Positions 53,132 to 62,133 of a DNA stretch of 64,000 nt are shown piece by piece; positions within the stretch are counted from its first letter, which is position 1; each line of letters starts with the position of its first letter. The notes under the pieces were generated by a model that worked only from the letters and a program-made list of their open reading frames with translations, was not told the DNA's origin and did no database searches. A program made the translations under genes and the position numbers. Origin of the DNA: Candidatus Altimarinota bacterium (GTDB lineage: Bacteria; Patescibacteriota; Gracilibacteria; JAUYGZ01); assembly GCA_029233985.1 (NCBI GenBank), contig JARGOK010000001.1, forward strand, positions 557,096-621,095. Direction: 5' to 3'.

Positions 53132-54436
53132 TTATTCCACAAATCTTTTAGCTCTTCCTCTAAATCTCATTGCATCGGTCACTCTCTTGATGGCCACCAT
53201 GTAGGCTGCAGTTCTCATATCAACTTTTTCCTTGTCTTTCATCTCCCAAACCGTCTCAAAAGCTTCATCCATAATTTTCTTGAGTTTTGCGAGTGTTTCA
53301 TCCTCTTCCCAATAGTAGTTGTAGGAGTTTTGGACTTGTTCGAAGTAACTGACTGTCACTCCCCCAGCATTTGCCAGTATATCAGGCACCACCACAACCT
53401 TTTGTTTTACTAATTCTTTGTCTGCGTCTGGTGTGGTTGGACCATTAGCAAGCTCAATGATGGCTTTTGCCTTAATTTTCTTGGCATTCTTCTTCGTAAT
53501 AACATTTTCCAAAGCAGCAGGCACCAAGATATCGACATCCAATTCGAGCACTTCGTCATTATTGATAGTTCTGAAGTCTTTTCCCTGTTTGAGCTTAGTG
53601 ATATCACATACTTGGCCTTCTTCGTAGCAAGCAAGATGAGCTTTTTGGCTTTTCACGTCTAGTGCCTTACTCGGGTCTATTCCCGCCTTGTTGTAAACAC
53701 CCCCTTTTGAATCAGTGATGGCAACTACTCTGTATCCCGCATCATGAAGAAGCATCGCCATAACACTTCCAGCATTCCCAAATCCCTGGATTGCGATAGT
53801 CGTATCATACTTGTCCCAACCCATTTTTTCTGCCAGCTTTTCGATACAGTAAAACCCCCCTTGTGCAGTAGCTGTGCTCCTTCCTTTTGCCCCTCCAAGC
53901 TCTAATGGCTTTCCGGTAATCATCCCTGGTGATTTTTCTCCAACAAGGACCTCATATTCATCATTCATCCAAGCCATGATCTGAGGAGTGGTATATACAT
54001 CTGGTGCTGGAACATCCTGAGTGGGACCAATGTATTTGTAAATACCACGAATATATCCTCGTGAAAGCCGCTCAATCTCTCCTTCTGACATTTCCTTTGG
54101 GTTGCAGATCACCCCCCCTTTTCCTCCACCAAGTGGAATATTTACCGTTGCACATTTCATGGTCATCCAGACTGAGAGTGCCATGACTTCGTCTCTGGTC
54201 ACACTTGGATGGAAGCGAATCCCGCCCTTCATTGGGCCTTTCGCATCATTATGTTGAGATCGAAATCCCTTGAAGACTTTTGTCGTCCCATCATGCATCC
54301 GTACTGGGATATTAACTTCGAGAACTCTCATGGGTTGTAGAATTTGTTCAAGAAGTGAGTTTTCGAGATCGTTCAGTTTTTTTGCAGCTGTTTTGATCTG
54401 TTTTTGTGCTGACTCGAAGGGATTGATGTCTGACAT
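53132..54436 (-). CDS. gdhA: Glutamate dehydrogenase
   Basis: I use ATG 54436 (MSDINPFESAQKQIKTAAKK); the frame continues to 54565 without family similarity. The 434-residue protein has KGPMKGGIRFHPSVT with the catalytic Lys region, PLGGGKGGVICNPKEMS, DVPAPDVYT, the Rossmann motif QGFGNAGSVMA and ANAGGVTVSYFEQVQN. It is the hexameric class that interconverts glutamate with 2-oxoglutarate and ammonia. The NAD/NADP preference is not clear. Monocistronic. Confidence 0.95.
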   Translation of the reverse strand: MSDINPFESAQKQIKTAAKKLNDLENSLLEQILQPMRVLEVNIPVRMHDGTTKVFKGFRSQHNDAKGPMKGGIRFHPSVTRDEVMALSVWMTMKCATVNIPLGGGKGGVICNPKEMSEGEIERLSRGYIRGIYKYIGPTQDVPAPDVYTTPQIMAWMNDEYEVLVGEKSPGMITGKPLELGGAKGRSTATAQGGFYCIEKLAEKMGWDKYDTTIAIQGFGNAGSVMAMLLHDAGYRVVAITDSKGGVYNKAGIDPSKALDVKSQKAHLACYEEGQVCDITKLKQGKDFRTINNDEVLELDVDILVPAALENVITKKNAKKIKAKAIIELANGPTTPDADKELVKQKVVVVPDILANAGGVTVSYFEQVQNSYNYYWEEDETLAKLKKIMDEAFETVWEMKDKEKVDMRTAAYMVAIKRVTDAMRFRGRAKRFVE

Positions 54437-54607
54437 AATTTGAGGGGTAATAGCTGACCCTAGCTTACCCTCTTTTTGTTCTGAGACAAGATATGAAATA
54501 TATCTGATGTAGCATGAATCATGAGCTGTTGTACTCCCTAGACAACCTTTAAGGGTTTCAATCATTAATTTTCAAGAGTAACGTGAAATCATCTTATCAT
54601 TCTTCCT

Positions 54608-54982
54608 ATGACACCTTTTGAAAAAACCATTGGTGGCAATCCTCTCGATACTACGGACAAATTGAGGGGGCTTTTTTATTTGAGAAGTCTCTACTTTGAT
54701 TCCCAAGATACAATTCTGCTCAATGTCCTCACGTTTCTTTCTGATGGACATACCCCAAGCCATCTTGAGCCTGTATGTCATAATATGAAGACTCGAATAA
54801 TAGAGGCTCTCTCATCTCAAAACAAAACTCAGATGATGGATATTCTTGTGGAATTCCGTACTGCTGTCCGGAAAAAAATGAGCAATGAACTCTTTGAATA
54901 CTGGAATGAACTCTCATTTGTCCCTCAAATACAAGAACTTTCAAACTATGAGATAAGAAAGACACCAAAAAAGCCTTTTTGA
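54608..54982 (+). CDS. Hypothetical protein, 124 residues
   Basis: I do not recognise this protein. It is a soluble, mostly helical product with two Cys-free charged helices (SQNKTQMMDILVEFRTAVRK). It diverges from gdhA. A perfect 8-bp hairpin (54992-55010) lies 9 bases after its stop. Confidence 0.5.
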   Translation: MTPFEKTIGGNPLDTTDKLRGLFYLRSLYFDSQDTILLNVLTFLSDGHTPSHLEPVCHNMKTRIIEALSSQNKTQMMDILVEFRTAVRKKMSNELFEYWNELSFVPQIQELSNYEIRKTPKKPF

Positions 54983-54991
54983 AATGACTCC

Positions 54992-55010
54992 ATACCTCTT
55001 AGAGAGGTAT
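54992..55010. terminator. Hairpin after the hypothetical gene
   Basis: ATACCTCT-TAG-AGAGGTAT is a perfect 8-bp stem with a 3-base loop; no T-run follows, so termination efficiency is doubtful. Confidence 0.4.
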
Positions 55011-55130
55011 TCTCGCAAGACAATGTGATTGGGAAATACTTTACGAGAGAACATTGCTGCCATATTTAGATATGGTGTTTGAATCTGGCCTTTAAGGTTT
55101 TGATTTTTCCTGATTGGCTTAGAATAGATT

Positions 55131-55478
55131 ATGATCTCACCAAATATTATGCTGCACCTCATTTCCAACATCTTCATCCAAATCTTTGACCTACTCGCCA
55201 TAGCGATGTTGGTTTTTGCGGGTTTGAATCTGGTGTATAAATTTTTCACCTGTAAGAAGATGAAAGGGAGCTACTCTCTGACCCACAAGAACTACCACTT
55301 GCTACGAAGTCGTTTTATTCATCGGCTTATCTTGGCTTTCGATCTGTTCATTTTGGCTGATATGTTTAAGATTGCCATCACAACTGGAACTGATGAGCTA
55401 CTGCAAATACTCCTGATCGTTATTATTCGAACCATTTTGAGTTATTTCTTGAATAAGGAAATTGAGTTTCACGAATGA
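55131..55478 (+). CDS. DUF1622-family membrane protein
   Basis: The 115-residue protein has about three hydrophobic helices with LLRSRFIHRLILAFDLFILAD and a C-terminal ILLIVIIRTILSYFLNKEI, resembling DUF1622 membrane proteins, whose function is unknown. Its last bases overlap the end of the converging TrmB gene by 10 bp. Confidence 0.6.
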   Translation: MISPNIMLHLISNIFIQIFDLLAIAMLVFAGLNLVYKFFTCKKMKGSYSLTHKNYHLLRSRFIHRLILAFDLFILADMFKIAITTGTDELLQILLIVIIRTILSYFLNKEIEFHE

Positions 55479-56218
55479 TTTTTGAGATTTTTCTCAAGCA
55501 TTTTAAAAACCATCTTGAAGGTGGCACTAATATCGTCGTTTTCTATATAGACTCCGACGGGATCGTTTTTTTGTGAAGTAAAGAGCAGGACTGAATGGTC
55601 GTAAATATGCACACTTGCTGGGAGTTTGAAATCTCGAATGGGATAGGTTGTACGATAGAATTCTTTATCACTGTTGATTTCTGATTGGAGCCAATTGGAA
55701 TGACTAGCGATAACGCGTGTTGGAATCTTCTCTTGGATTCTTCGCTGGGTGTACTCTGGGATGTGATCTTTTTTTGGATTGTGTTGTCCGATGACGAGAA
55801 TTTCTGAAGGCTTTTCATCGAGTGTTTTTTTAAGGAGATTGTTGACTCCCTGCTCCCCTTCAAAGATGGTCACTCTTGGCGTGGTGACCTTCTTTTCGTG
55901 GATGACTTTGAGATCATTTGAGATATTTTCCAGAAGTGCTTTTTGTTGGTTGAGCTCTTGCTGTTTTGCTTCGAGGAGATCCGACAAACAAGTGGGGTCT
56001 GTAGCCTGATACTGCTTTACTCCTTCTATCTGCGTCAAACTGACCAAGCCTTTCTCTATCAGAGCGTCAACTATGGTATATACCGTGCTTCTTTTCATTC
56101 CCAAATGCTTTGCCAAGACTCCTGCAGTGGTCAGCTGGCGGCGAAGCAGACCGAGGTAAACCTGTGATTCGAAGGCTGAGAGTCCGAGCTGGATGAGTTG
56201 GCGAGTGAGATCTTTCAT
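55469..56218 (-). CDS. TrmB-family transcriptional regulator
   Basis: The 249-residue protein has a winged helix (LIQLGLSAFESQVYLGLLRR, then KHLGMKRSTVYTIVDALIEK) and coiled coil, followed by an effector-like domain with RVTIFEGEQGVNNLLKKTL. It is a paralogue of the TrmB protein at 28846-29583. The divergent LysE gene at 56293 is a candidate target. Its ligand is unknown. Confidence 0.85.
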   Translation of the reverse strand: MKDLTRQLIQLGLSAFESQVYLGLLRRQLTTAGVLAKHLGMKRSTVYTIVDALIEKGLVSLTQIEGVKQYQATDPTCLSDLLEAKQQELNQQKALLENISNDLKVIHEKKVTTPRVTIFEGEQGVNNLLKKTLDEKPSEILVIGQHNPKKDHIPEYTQRRIQEKIPTRVIASHSNWLQSEINSDKEFYRTTYPIRDFKLPASVHIYDHSVLLFTSQKNDPVGVYIENDDISATFKMVFKMLEKNLKNHS

Positions 56219-56292
56219 GACGTCATTGTGTTACGGCATATTGACTATATCTCGTATTTCGAGAAAATGGAATCACTTTTAACCCCCACAGC

Positions 56293-56877
56293 ATGTCATC
56301 AATTGAATTTATCACCCTTGGAATAATCAGCGGCTTGTCACCAGGCCCTGTCATGGCTCTTATGTTTGGAGAAACCTTTCGCCATGGAGGACGACGAGCG
56401 CTTGGAGTTCCCTTAGCACTCTTTGTGAGTAACCTGTTTATTACTCCAGCAATGCTCCTCGTCCTGATCATGGGAAATACCATTGATGGATTTATCCAGA
56501 TCATCCCCTACTTTGGTGCTCTTATACTCATTTTTATGGGGATTCAAGAATGGAGAGCTTCACCACGATTTGAGACACAAGTCTCCACTCGCCCTTTTAT
56601 CAAGAGCTTCCTCATCGATTTGGTCAGTCCCTTTGGATACCTCATATGGCTGACAGTACTGGGGCCAACGATGCTTGCCTTCTTTCAAACCCAGCAATAC
56701 TCAGAGATGGTTCTCTTTTGGGTCTTGTTTATTGGAAGTGCTGTGATGACGCTGTGCTGCTTAATCGCTACAGCTCATCAAATAAAACCCTTTATGAAGA
56801 GTCATCAGGTGGTTTTTGTTCTCCGATTTATGGCCCTCCTTCTAATCTTCTTTGGACTGAAGCTGTTGATTTCCTAG
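56293..56877 (+). CDS. LysE-family exporter
   Basis: The 194-residue protein has six helices and the LysE/RhtB pattern: FITLGIISGLSPGPVMALMF near the N-terminus, GVPLALFVSNLFI and PFGYLIWLTVLGP. LysE proteins export amino acids and related metabolites. Its start is 74 bp from the divergent TrmB regulator, a common regulator-target arrangement. The next gene begins 47 bp on. Confidence 0.85.
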   Translation: MSSIEFITLGIISGLSPGPVMALMFGETFRHGGRRALGVPLALFVSNLFITPAMLLVLIMGNTIDGFIQIIPYFGALILIFMGIQEWRASPRFETQVSTRPFIKSFLIDLVSPFGYLIWLTVLGPTMLAFFQTQQYSEMVLFWVLFIGSAVMTLCCLIATAHQIKPFMKSHQVVFVLRFMALLLIFFGLKLLIS

Positions 56878-56924
56878 GAGATCAAGAGTATGGTTTTTGT
56901 ACCTTTGTACATATTTTTTCGGTA

Positions 56925-57710
56925 ATGGCAAAAAAGTACGACTACATTACTTCTCTAGTTGCCTCGATCGAGGAAAAAGTACTGCGAGAAATCGTGACGG
57001 AGTTTGCGAAGAGTGAAAAGACTTTCGAAGCTTTTGTGATAGAAAAATCTGGGAAGACGGTCGACACAGGTCAAAACTTTGATGATTTTGTAGCCGAACT
57101 GGCGAAACTCATGAAGAAGTGCCGTACTCGTAGAGGATTCTTCAAGGTGACAAGACTAAACAATGCTGGACTCAGTAGCTTTCACAAGAATCTGGTCGCC
57201 CATTTTTCAAATGAAAATTTTGAGACTGCAGCCTGGATGAGCCTTGCTCTCATGGATATGCTGCATCAAGTGATCTTGTCTAATATACGATACCGCACAT
57301 ATCTCAAGCCCTACAAAACCTTTGAGAAAGTCTTTATAGACTGCAAAGAGCGTCTCGATTCATCCCTAAAGGTCTTTAAACCAGGAAGAGAATACCGAGC
57401 TCAGCTCTTTAAAACTCTGGTGGATTGCTGGTGGAGAGAACAAGAGCGAGACTACGAGCAGACCTATTTTTCTCCAGAAGATCTCTTCACCTATGCTGAA
57501 CGAGATGAAGACTACCTAGCCCTCCAAGAATCTTTTTTAGCTCTACAAGAATCAGCGCTCACACTCGACAAGAACCAAACCCTCCACAGTAGTGCCTGGA
57601 AACGGTTTTGGGGAGAATTTGCCGAACCAAAGAATGAAGAGGATACCTATGAATTTTTGATTGATAGCTTGCTGAAGAAAAGCAGAGAGGAGATGGATGA
57701 GTGGAAGTAG
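56925..57710 (+). CDS. Hypothetical protein, 261 residues
   Basis: I use ATG 56925 (MAKKYDYITSLVASIEEKVL); the frame open to 56646 runs inside lysE in another frame. The protein is all-helical and charged, with two similar segments LALQESFLALQESALTLDKN near the end. No family is recognised. It follows lysE by 47 bp and may share its transcript. Confidence 0.65.
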   Translation: MAKKYDYITSLVASIEEKVLREIVTEFAKSEKTFEAFVIEKSGKTVDTGQNFDDFVAELAKLMKKCRTRRGFFKVTRLNNAGLSSFHKNLVAHFSNENFETAAWMSLALMDMLHQVILSNIRYRTYLKPYKTFEKVFIDCKERLDSSLKVFKPGREYRAQLFKTLVDCWWREQERDYEQTYFSPEDLFTYAERDEDYLALQESFLALQESALTLDKNQTLHSSAWKRFWGEFAEPKNEEDTYEFLIDSLLKKSREEMDEWK

Positions 57711-57789
57711 AGAGACCTGGGCATGACTCCTACACCCTAAAAAGGGAAACCGAACACCCCTCCCTAGCCTATAAAAAGAAACACTCCCC

Positions 57790-57970
57790 TTGTCATTTCG
57801 ATCGGAGTATTCAAAGTGTTAGAGGAGAATACGAAGCGGAGAAATCTCTTCCCCTCGTATACTTCAAAGTGGGACCATTATTCTCTCATCCATGAATAGT
57901 GTGCGTACCAATATCATGTTTGTGGTAGAGATCTCTCCTCAGCATACCGCTACGCTTCATTTCGATCAGT
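57790..57970. repeat. Dispersed inverted-repeat element, two arms
   Basis: The left arm begins TTGTCATTTCGATCGGAGTA and ends ACGAAGCGGAGAAATCTC (57790-57848). The right arm (57925-57970) is a partial reverse complement containing GAGATCTCTCC, CGCTTCATTTCGATCA. It matches the elements at 18909 and 28641. Confidence 0.72.
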
Positions 57971-58168
57971 AGGTATTCCTCTAGTACTCCACTATGATCA
58001 GAATGGCCCAGAGAGCCATTAAGTCCTGTCGAGATATATTCTTCATCCTCTCCTCGAGTCAGAGCAAGCTCCCTTCAAGGTCTGAGACCAGGGTAGAAGA
58101 TGGAGTCGATGACTGATTAACAGGGTTTGATAAATATACTTTCTTTCGACCATCTGCAACAATTCGGT

Positions 58169-58196
58169 TGAATTTTCAGCCATTCTTCGTATAATT
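58169..58196 (+). promoter_or_regulatory. Promoter of tRNA-Gln
   Basis: TTGAAT (58169-58174) and consensus TATAAT (58191-58196) are spaced by 16 bp, 14 bp before the tRNA. Confidence 0.7.
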
Positions 58197-58210
58197 GTTT
58201 GGCAAAACGT

Positions 58211-58285
58211 TGGGGCATGGCCAAATGGTAAGGCAGCCGGTTTTGGTCCGGAAGATTCGGGGTTCGACTCCCTGTGCCCCAGCCA
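58211..58285 (+). tRNA. tRNA-Gln (TTG)
   Basis: The 75-nt gene with encoded CCA has acceptor TGGGGCA/TGCCCCA, discriminator G and anticodon loop TTTTGGT (anticodon TTG). Confidence 0.94.
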
Positions 58286-58495
58286 AGTTATTCACTTCAC
58301 TAGAATATAGGTTCTCACAATATTGCTTTTATTGATGGACAAAATCTCTATCTTGAGACCACACAAATGGGTTGGAGAGTTGATCTCAAAGAAAATTCAG
58401 TATAAGTGAAAAAGGCTCCTTAGGCATGAAAACCGTTTGGATCCTTCTTCGTCTTGATACATACACAGTATGTTAAACATCACTCAAAAGTCACT

Positions 58496-59572
58496 CTACG
58501 AGTAAATGATCACCAACACTGCACCAAATACTCCTAAAAGAACAATATCGCTCGCCAGTCTTTTTGAGAGAAAGTAATGTCTGAGAGAAAGGAGTCCGTA
58601 AAAAGTGAAGAGGGTTATCACCAATTGCTTGAAGACTGTGGTGTCGAAAATTCGTACGAGGACGTTTTCGTCGAAACCAGACCGCTTGAGGTAGTAGGCG
58701 ACGAAGAAGCACGCGATGTAAAAGAAAAAAAGTGCACCCATAAAACGCTGAAGCTCAACCCACACTGATTCGTACTGCTGCTTTACCAATACCTCCTGCT
58801 CTGACCTAATGTTAGGGCTGTCAAAGGCTTGGATCTTTTCTTTTGCTTCATGTACCTTTCTTTTAAAGAGGCTAACCTTTACGGGTTTTTCATTGAAATC
58901 GGTATAGGATTCTACGGATTCAGAGGGTGATTTTTTCTCGAGCTCATCCCATTTCTGTTGTTCGTATTCTTCTACTTCACGTTTAAAACTCTTGAAGTGA
59001 TCTCGCAGCTGGTACTTGAGTCTTTTCCAGTGTTTTTTGTTTTGACTCTTTGAGACTAGGTCAAGTTTTTCAAGGAGCTGATCGATTATTTCTTTTGATT
59101 TGTCTGAAAGGGCTGCACCTTTCTCTGTCAGAAGTTCTTCGAGCTGTTGTTGTGCTTCACGAACTTTCTCAAGAGGAATATCTGATTTTTTATGAGTAAT
59201 AGTAGGTTCGCTACTGAAGATAATTGAGGATTCACTTGTTTGACTCTTTGGCTCATGAAAAACTTCACTTTGTCTCTCGTCTTTGACATTAATATTATTA
59301 ACCACATACCCAAAATCTCCTTCTAGGACTTTTTTTACAGACGCCCTATCAACTCCCTGAATAGTTCCTTGGATAGTATCCCCTTCTTTATCCATAGCAT
59401 CGAAGATGAACGGCCTGATCTCACCGGCATGCCCATTTATTTGTTCGAGTGTCTGCAGTTCCAGTCCTCTTCCTTGAATCTCCTTAGTGGCATCAGAAAC
59501 ACGGTCCACTTCAATGGTGCCAGAGATAGTTTCTCCAGATTCGTCTATCGCTGTGTACTGAAAAGATTTCAT
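58496..59572 (-). CDS. Membrane protein with two PilC/GspF N-terminal-like repeats
   Basis: The 358-residue protein begins with two similar segments, residues about 3-43 (FQYTAIDESGETISGTIEVD) and 53-94 (FIFDAMDKEGDTIQGTIQGV), matching the short N-terminal repeat of the type IV pilus inner-membrane protein PilC/GspF (pattern F-x-Y-x-A-x-D-x-x-G). A charged coiled-coil region follows (about 125-265), and three helices form the C-terminus. The PilC core domains are absent. Function unknown; an adaptor for an envelope or pilus machine is an inference. Confidence 0.65.
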   Translation of the reverse strand: MKSFQYTAIDESGETISGTIEVDRVSDATKEIQGRGLELQTLEQINGHAGEIRPFIFDAMDKEGDTIQGTIQGVDRASVKKVLEGDFGYVVNNINVKDERQSEVFHEPKSQTSESSIIFSSEPTITHKKSDIPLEKVREAQQQLEELLTEKGAALSDKSKEIIDQLLEKLDLVSKSQNKKHWKRLKYQLRDHFKSFKREVEEYEQQKWDELEKKSPSESVESYTDFNEKPVKVSLFKRKVHEAKEKIQAFDSPNIRSEQEVLVKQQYESVWVELQRFMGALFFFYIACFFVAYYLKRSGFDENVLVRIFDTTVFKQLVITLFTFYGLLSLRHYFLSKRLASDIVLLGVFGAVLVIIYS

Positions 59573-59632
59573 AGAAAAAAGAGCAAAGCCTAAGCCTTGC
59601 TCCTATTCTAACATTCCTATTGGGAGTGAACA

Positions 59633-60388
59633 CTATTTTTTGTTGACTGATTCAATTGCTCTCAATGCTTCGATTGGCACCATCCAAATCGTGGTGTTTG
59701 ACTGATCTGAAGAAAGGTCATTGATAGACTGAAGTGTCCGGAGATGAAGAGCACCTGGAGATTTAGCAAGTGTATTAGCAGCCTTGTGGAGATTTTCTGC
59801 TGAAGCGACTTCTCCCTCTGCTTTGATAATAACGGCTCTTTTTTCTCGTTCTGCTTCGGCTTCTTTGGCCATTGTTCGCTTGAGGTTTTCTGGAAGGATG
59901 ACGTCCTTGAGCTCTACACTCATCACGTCTATCCCCCACGGGTCTGTTGCCTTGTCTACGATGGCCTCAATCTTATCTGAGATTTCTATTCGATTACTCA
60001 AAAGCTGATCCAGTGTTGCCTCCCCCACCACATTTCTCATAGTCGTTTGAGCCAACTGACTCACGGCATAGTAGTAGTTTTCTACTTCGATAATCGCTTT
60101 TCCTGCTTCTTTTACTTTGTAATAGATAACAGCATTTACCCGAGCAGAGACATTGTCTTTTGTAATGGCTTCTTGTGATGGAACATCAACAGCCTTCACA
60201 CGCATATCGACTTTCGTCATCGACTGGAAGATTGGGATAATAATTCTCCATCCTGGATTCTTCACACCAGAAAATTTTCCCATAGTGAATACAACTCCTC
60301 GTTCGTACTCTTTGATCTGACGAATAAGAACTACGAGTAAGACGATGATAAAGGGGGCCAGTCCAAACATTCCAATGATTGCATCCAT
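59633..60388 (-). CDS. Slipin/stomatin-like SPFH protein
   Basis: The 251-residue protein has one N-terminal helix (about residues 5-22) and the SPFH/band-7 domain (VVFTMGKFSGVKNPGWRIII, VDMRVKAVDVPSQEAITKDN, YAVSQLAQTTMRNVVGEATL, WGIDVMSVELKDVILPENLK) followed by a helical tail. SPFH proteins organise membrane microdomains and regulate membrane proteases. The usual NfeD partner is not next to it. Confidence 0.93.
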   Translation of the reverse strand: MDAIIGMFGLAPFIIVLLVVLIRQIKEYERGVVFTMGKFSGVKNPGWRIIIPIFQSMTKVDMRVKAVDVPSQEAITKDNVSARVNAVIYYKVKEAGKAIIEVENYYYAVSQLAQTTMRNVVGEATLDQLLSNRIEISDKIEAIVDKATDPWGIDVMSVELKDVILPENLKRTMAKEAEAEREKRAVIIKAEGEVASAENLHKAANTLAKSPGALHLRTLQSINDLSSDQSNTTIWMVPIEALRAIESVNKK

Positions 60389-60527
60389 ATGAATTGATGA
60401 GTAATAAGCAACTCTATGCTAGTCTTTTCCTCAAAAAAGGCAAGTGAGATGAAGACAAACAGAACGGAGGAATCCTTTACTTTTTTGTACATAAGGAGGA
60501 TAATAAAACCATGACTAGAATCACGCT

Positions 60528-61646
60528 ATGAATCTTGAATCTCATCCTCTTCTCGAGAAAAAGTCTCTAGGATATGTCTTATTGACTGCTGATGTTGACT
60601 TTTCTGCTGAGAAATCAGCACTTTTTGTCTTGTTCCATGCTCTTCAGAGGATGCTCATGCATCCCAGAATTTCTGAATCAGACTATACCTGGATGCTCTC
60701 ATTGGTTGCACTTCGTCAAATAGAGCGTTGGGGCAAAGAAGCCAGTATTTTGGAAATAAAAATAATGCATCACCTGAGAGAACTCGAAAACATGAAAGAA
60801 CTTCAACATGGTCCTCGAAATGCCATTGAAAGAATCCTCAAACCTCATGATGAATTTCCAACATCAGCAAGTGTCTGCATTAATAGATCATATGCTCGAT
60901 ACAGAGACAAAGACCGTGATTTGTTTCTGAAAGAAGCATCAGAAATAGAATATCGAAACCTCTGGTTTTACATGGCTTTTTCCCACTTAGAAACATCCAA
61001 CCAACTTGAAAACCGGTATGATTTTGGAGATATTAGAAAGAATGGCCTTCTTTGTCAGCTCGATGAACAAATTCAAGATCAAGGTCTTCACCATCCTGGA
61101 AAACTCCACGATGCTATTTGTCAAAATGTCTTTGGTATAGACCGTAATGCCTTTCTGCATGAGCGAGACATGCCTATAATAGGGAGTGCTGAAAGAGGTG
61201 CTCGACTATCTGCTTTCATTACGATGATCAACCACTTGGAGGTCATGTCTGTCAGGATTTCTCGTGAAGTAGAGTGTCCACTCCGTCCACTTGATCTCAC
61301 CCCCCAACAACAACAAGTCTTCGCACAAGTCCTCAAAAATATCCAAAGCTGGAATTTACGGGGGCTTTTTGGTTCTGATAATAGCGAGCATAGTGAAAAA
61401 GCAAGTCTGATCATTCAAATGATCCATGAACAAAAACACCCAGCTATCAGACAACATCTCAAAAATGCTATCATGCGAAATATTCATGAAGCGATTGAGG
61501 TCTTTGAAGATATTTTTTTTATGACTCAAAGTGACCCTTCAGCGCATTTTTTAGAAAGAGCTACTGAAGATGAAAAAAGATCTGACCCCATACAACTTAC
61601 GCCGAATCCTCTTTTTCAGGGCTACTCTGAGCGTCGCGCAATGTAA
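60528..61646 (+). CDS. Hypothetical helical protein, 372 residues
   Basis: I do not recognise this protein. It is nearly all-helical with no membrane segment or clear motif; several Cys and His residues are scattered (ICQNVFG, HPGKLHDAIC). The last 50 bp overlap the end of the converging gene at 61597-62133, an unusually deep antisense overlap. Confidence 0.65.
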   Translation: MNLESHPLLEKKSLGYVLLTADVDFSAEKSALFVLFHALQRMLMHPRISESDYTWMLSLVALRQIERWGKEASILEIKIMHHLRELENMKELQHGPRNAIERILKPHDEFPTSASVCINRSYARYRDKDRDLFLKEASEIEYRNLWFYMAFSHLETSNQLENRYDFGDIRKNGLLCQLDEQIQDQGLHHPGKLHDAICQNVFGIDRNAFLHERDMPIIGSAERGARLSAFITMINHLEVMSVRISREVECPLRPLDLTPQQQQVFAQVLKNIQSWNLRGLFGSDNSEHSEKASLIIQMIHEQKHPAIRQHLKNAIMRNIHEAIEVFEDIFFMTQSDPSAHFLERATEDEKRSDPIQLTPNPLFQGYSERRAM

Positions 61647-62133
61647 GATACCCGTTTTTAATTATTACCTTCATCCCCGGATGGAGTTTCCCCTCTATAG
61701 CGAGCTTGATAAGGTCATCGAGCGCAGGCTGAGGAACCATTTTACTGACGATAGATTTAAGCCAAGAATTGGCGGTGCCAAAACTTTGAACTTTATTAAT
61801 GAGATCAGCTGTGAGCACTACTTCTGTTTCCTTGTTTTTTCCTGTGCTGAATTTGAAGTTTTTTGTTCCCATCATTACCGTGGTAGTTTTTTCAGATGAC
61901 TGAACCTGAGGCTCTGGTGATGGAGTACTGACAATGTTTTTATCCTCTTTCAAGATAGGTTGAGCTTGTACTGAGGGACGAGAAGTTGGTGGTATTTGGT
62001 ACTGAAAGTTGATCCACCATTCTTTGATGAAGTAGATGACAAGAAGACCTCCGATAATGAGAGCGGTTTGGATGACGGGTCCGTAGGAAAAAAATTCAAA
62101 AGGCATAGAGGAAGAAAAAGAATGTACCTCCAT
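61597..62133 (-). CDS. Membrane-anchored protein with Pro-rich linker, function unknown
   Basis: The 178-residue protein has a helix near residues 20-38, a Pro/Gln-rich linker (about 45-85), and a C-terminal domain with FGTANSWLKSIVSKMVPQPALDD. Its start overlaps the previous gene's stop by one base (TAATG), indicating coupling. MPFEFFSYGP nine residues in is an alternative start. No family is recognised. Confidence 0.6.
   Translation of the reverse strand: MEVHSFSSSMPFEFFSYGPVIQTALIIGGLLVIYFIKEWWINFQYQIPPTSRPSVQAQPILKEDKNIVSTPSPEPQVQSSEKTTTVMMGTKNFKFSTGKNKETEVVLTADLINKVQSFGTANSWLKSIVSKMVPQPALDDLIKLAIEGKLHPGMKVIIKNGYLTLRDAQSSPEKEDSA

Larger units (their letters stand above)
57711..58210. other. 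500-bp intergenic region with repeat and tRNA promoter
   Basis: The largest gap in the window. It holds the dispersed inverted-repeat element (57790-57970) and the promoter of tRNA-Gln. No gene is supported; short open frames reading through the repeat are not real. Confidence 0.6.

Noticed and set aside
56646-56924. Upstream extension of the hypothetical gene within lysE
   Set aside because: It is out of frame with the well supported LysE protein; ATG 56925 is a better start.
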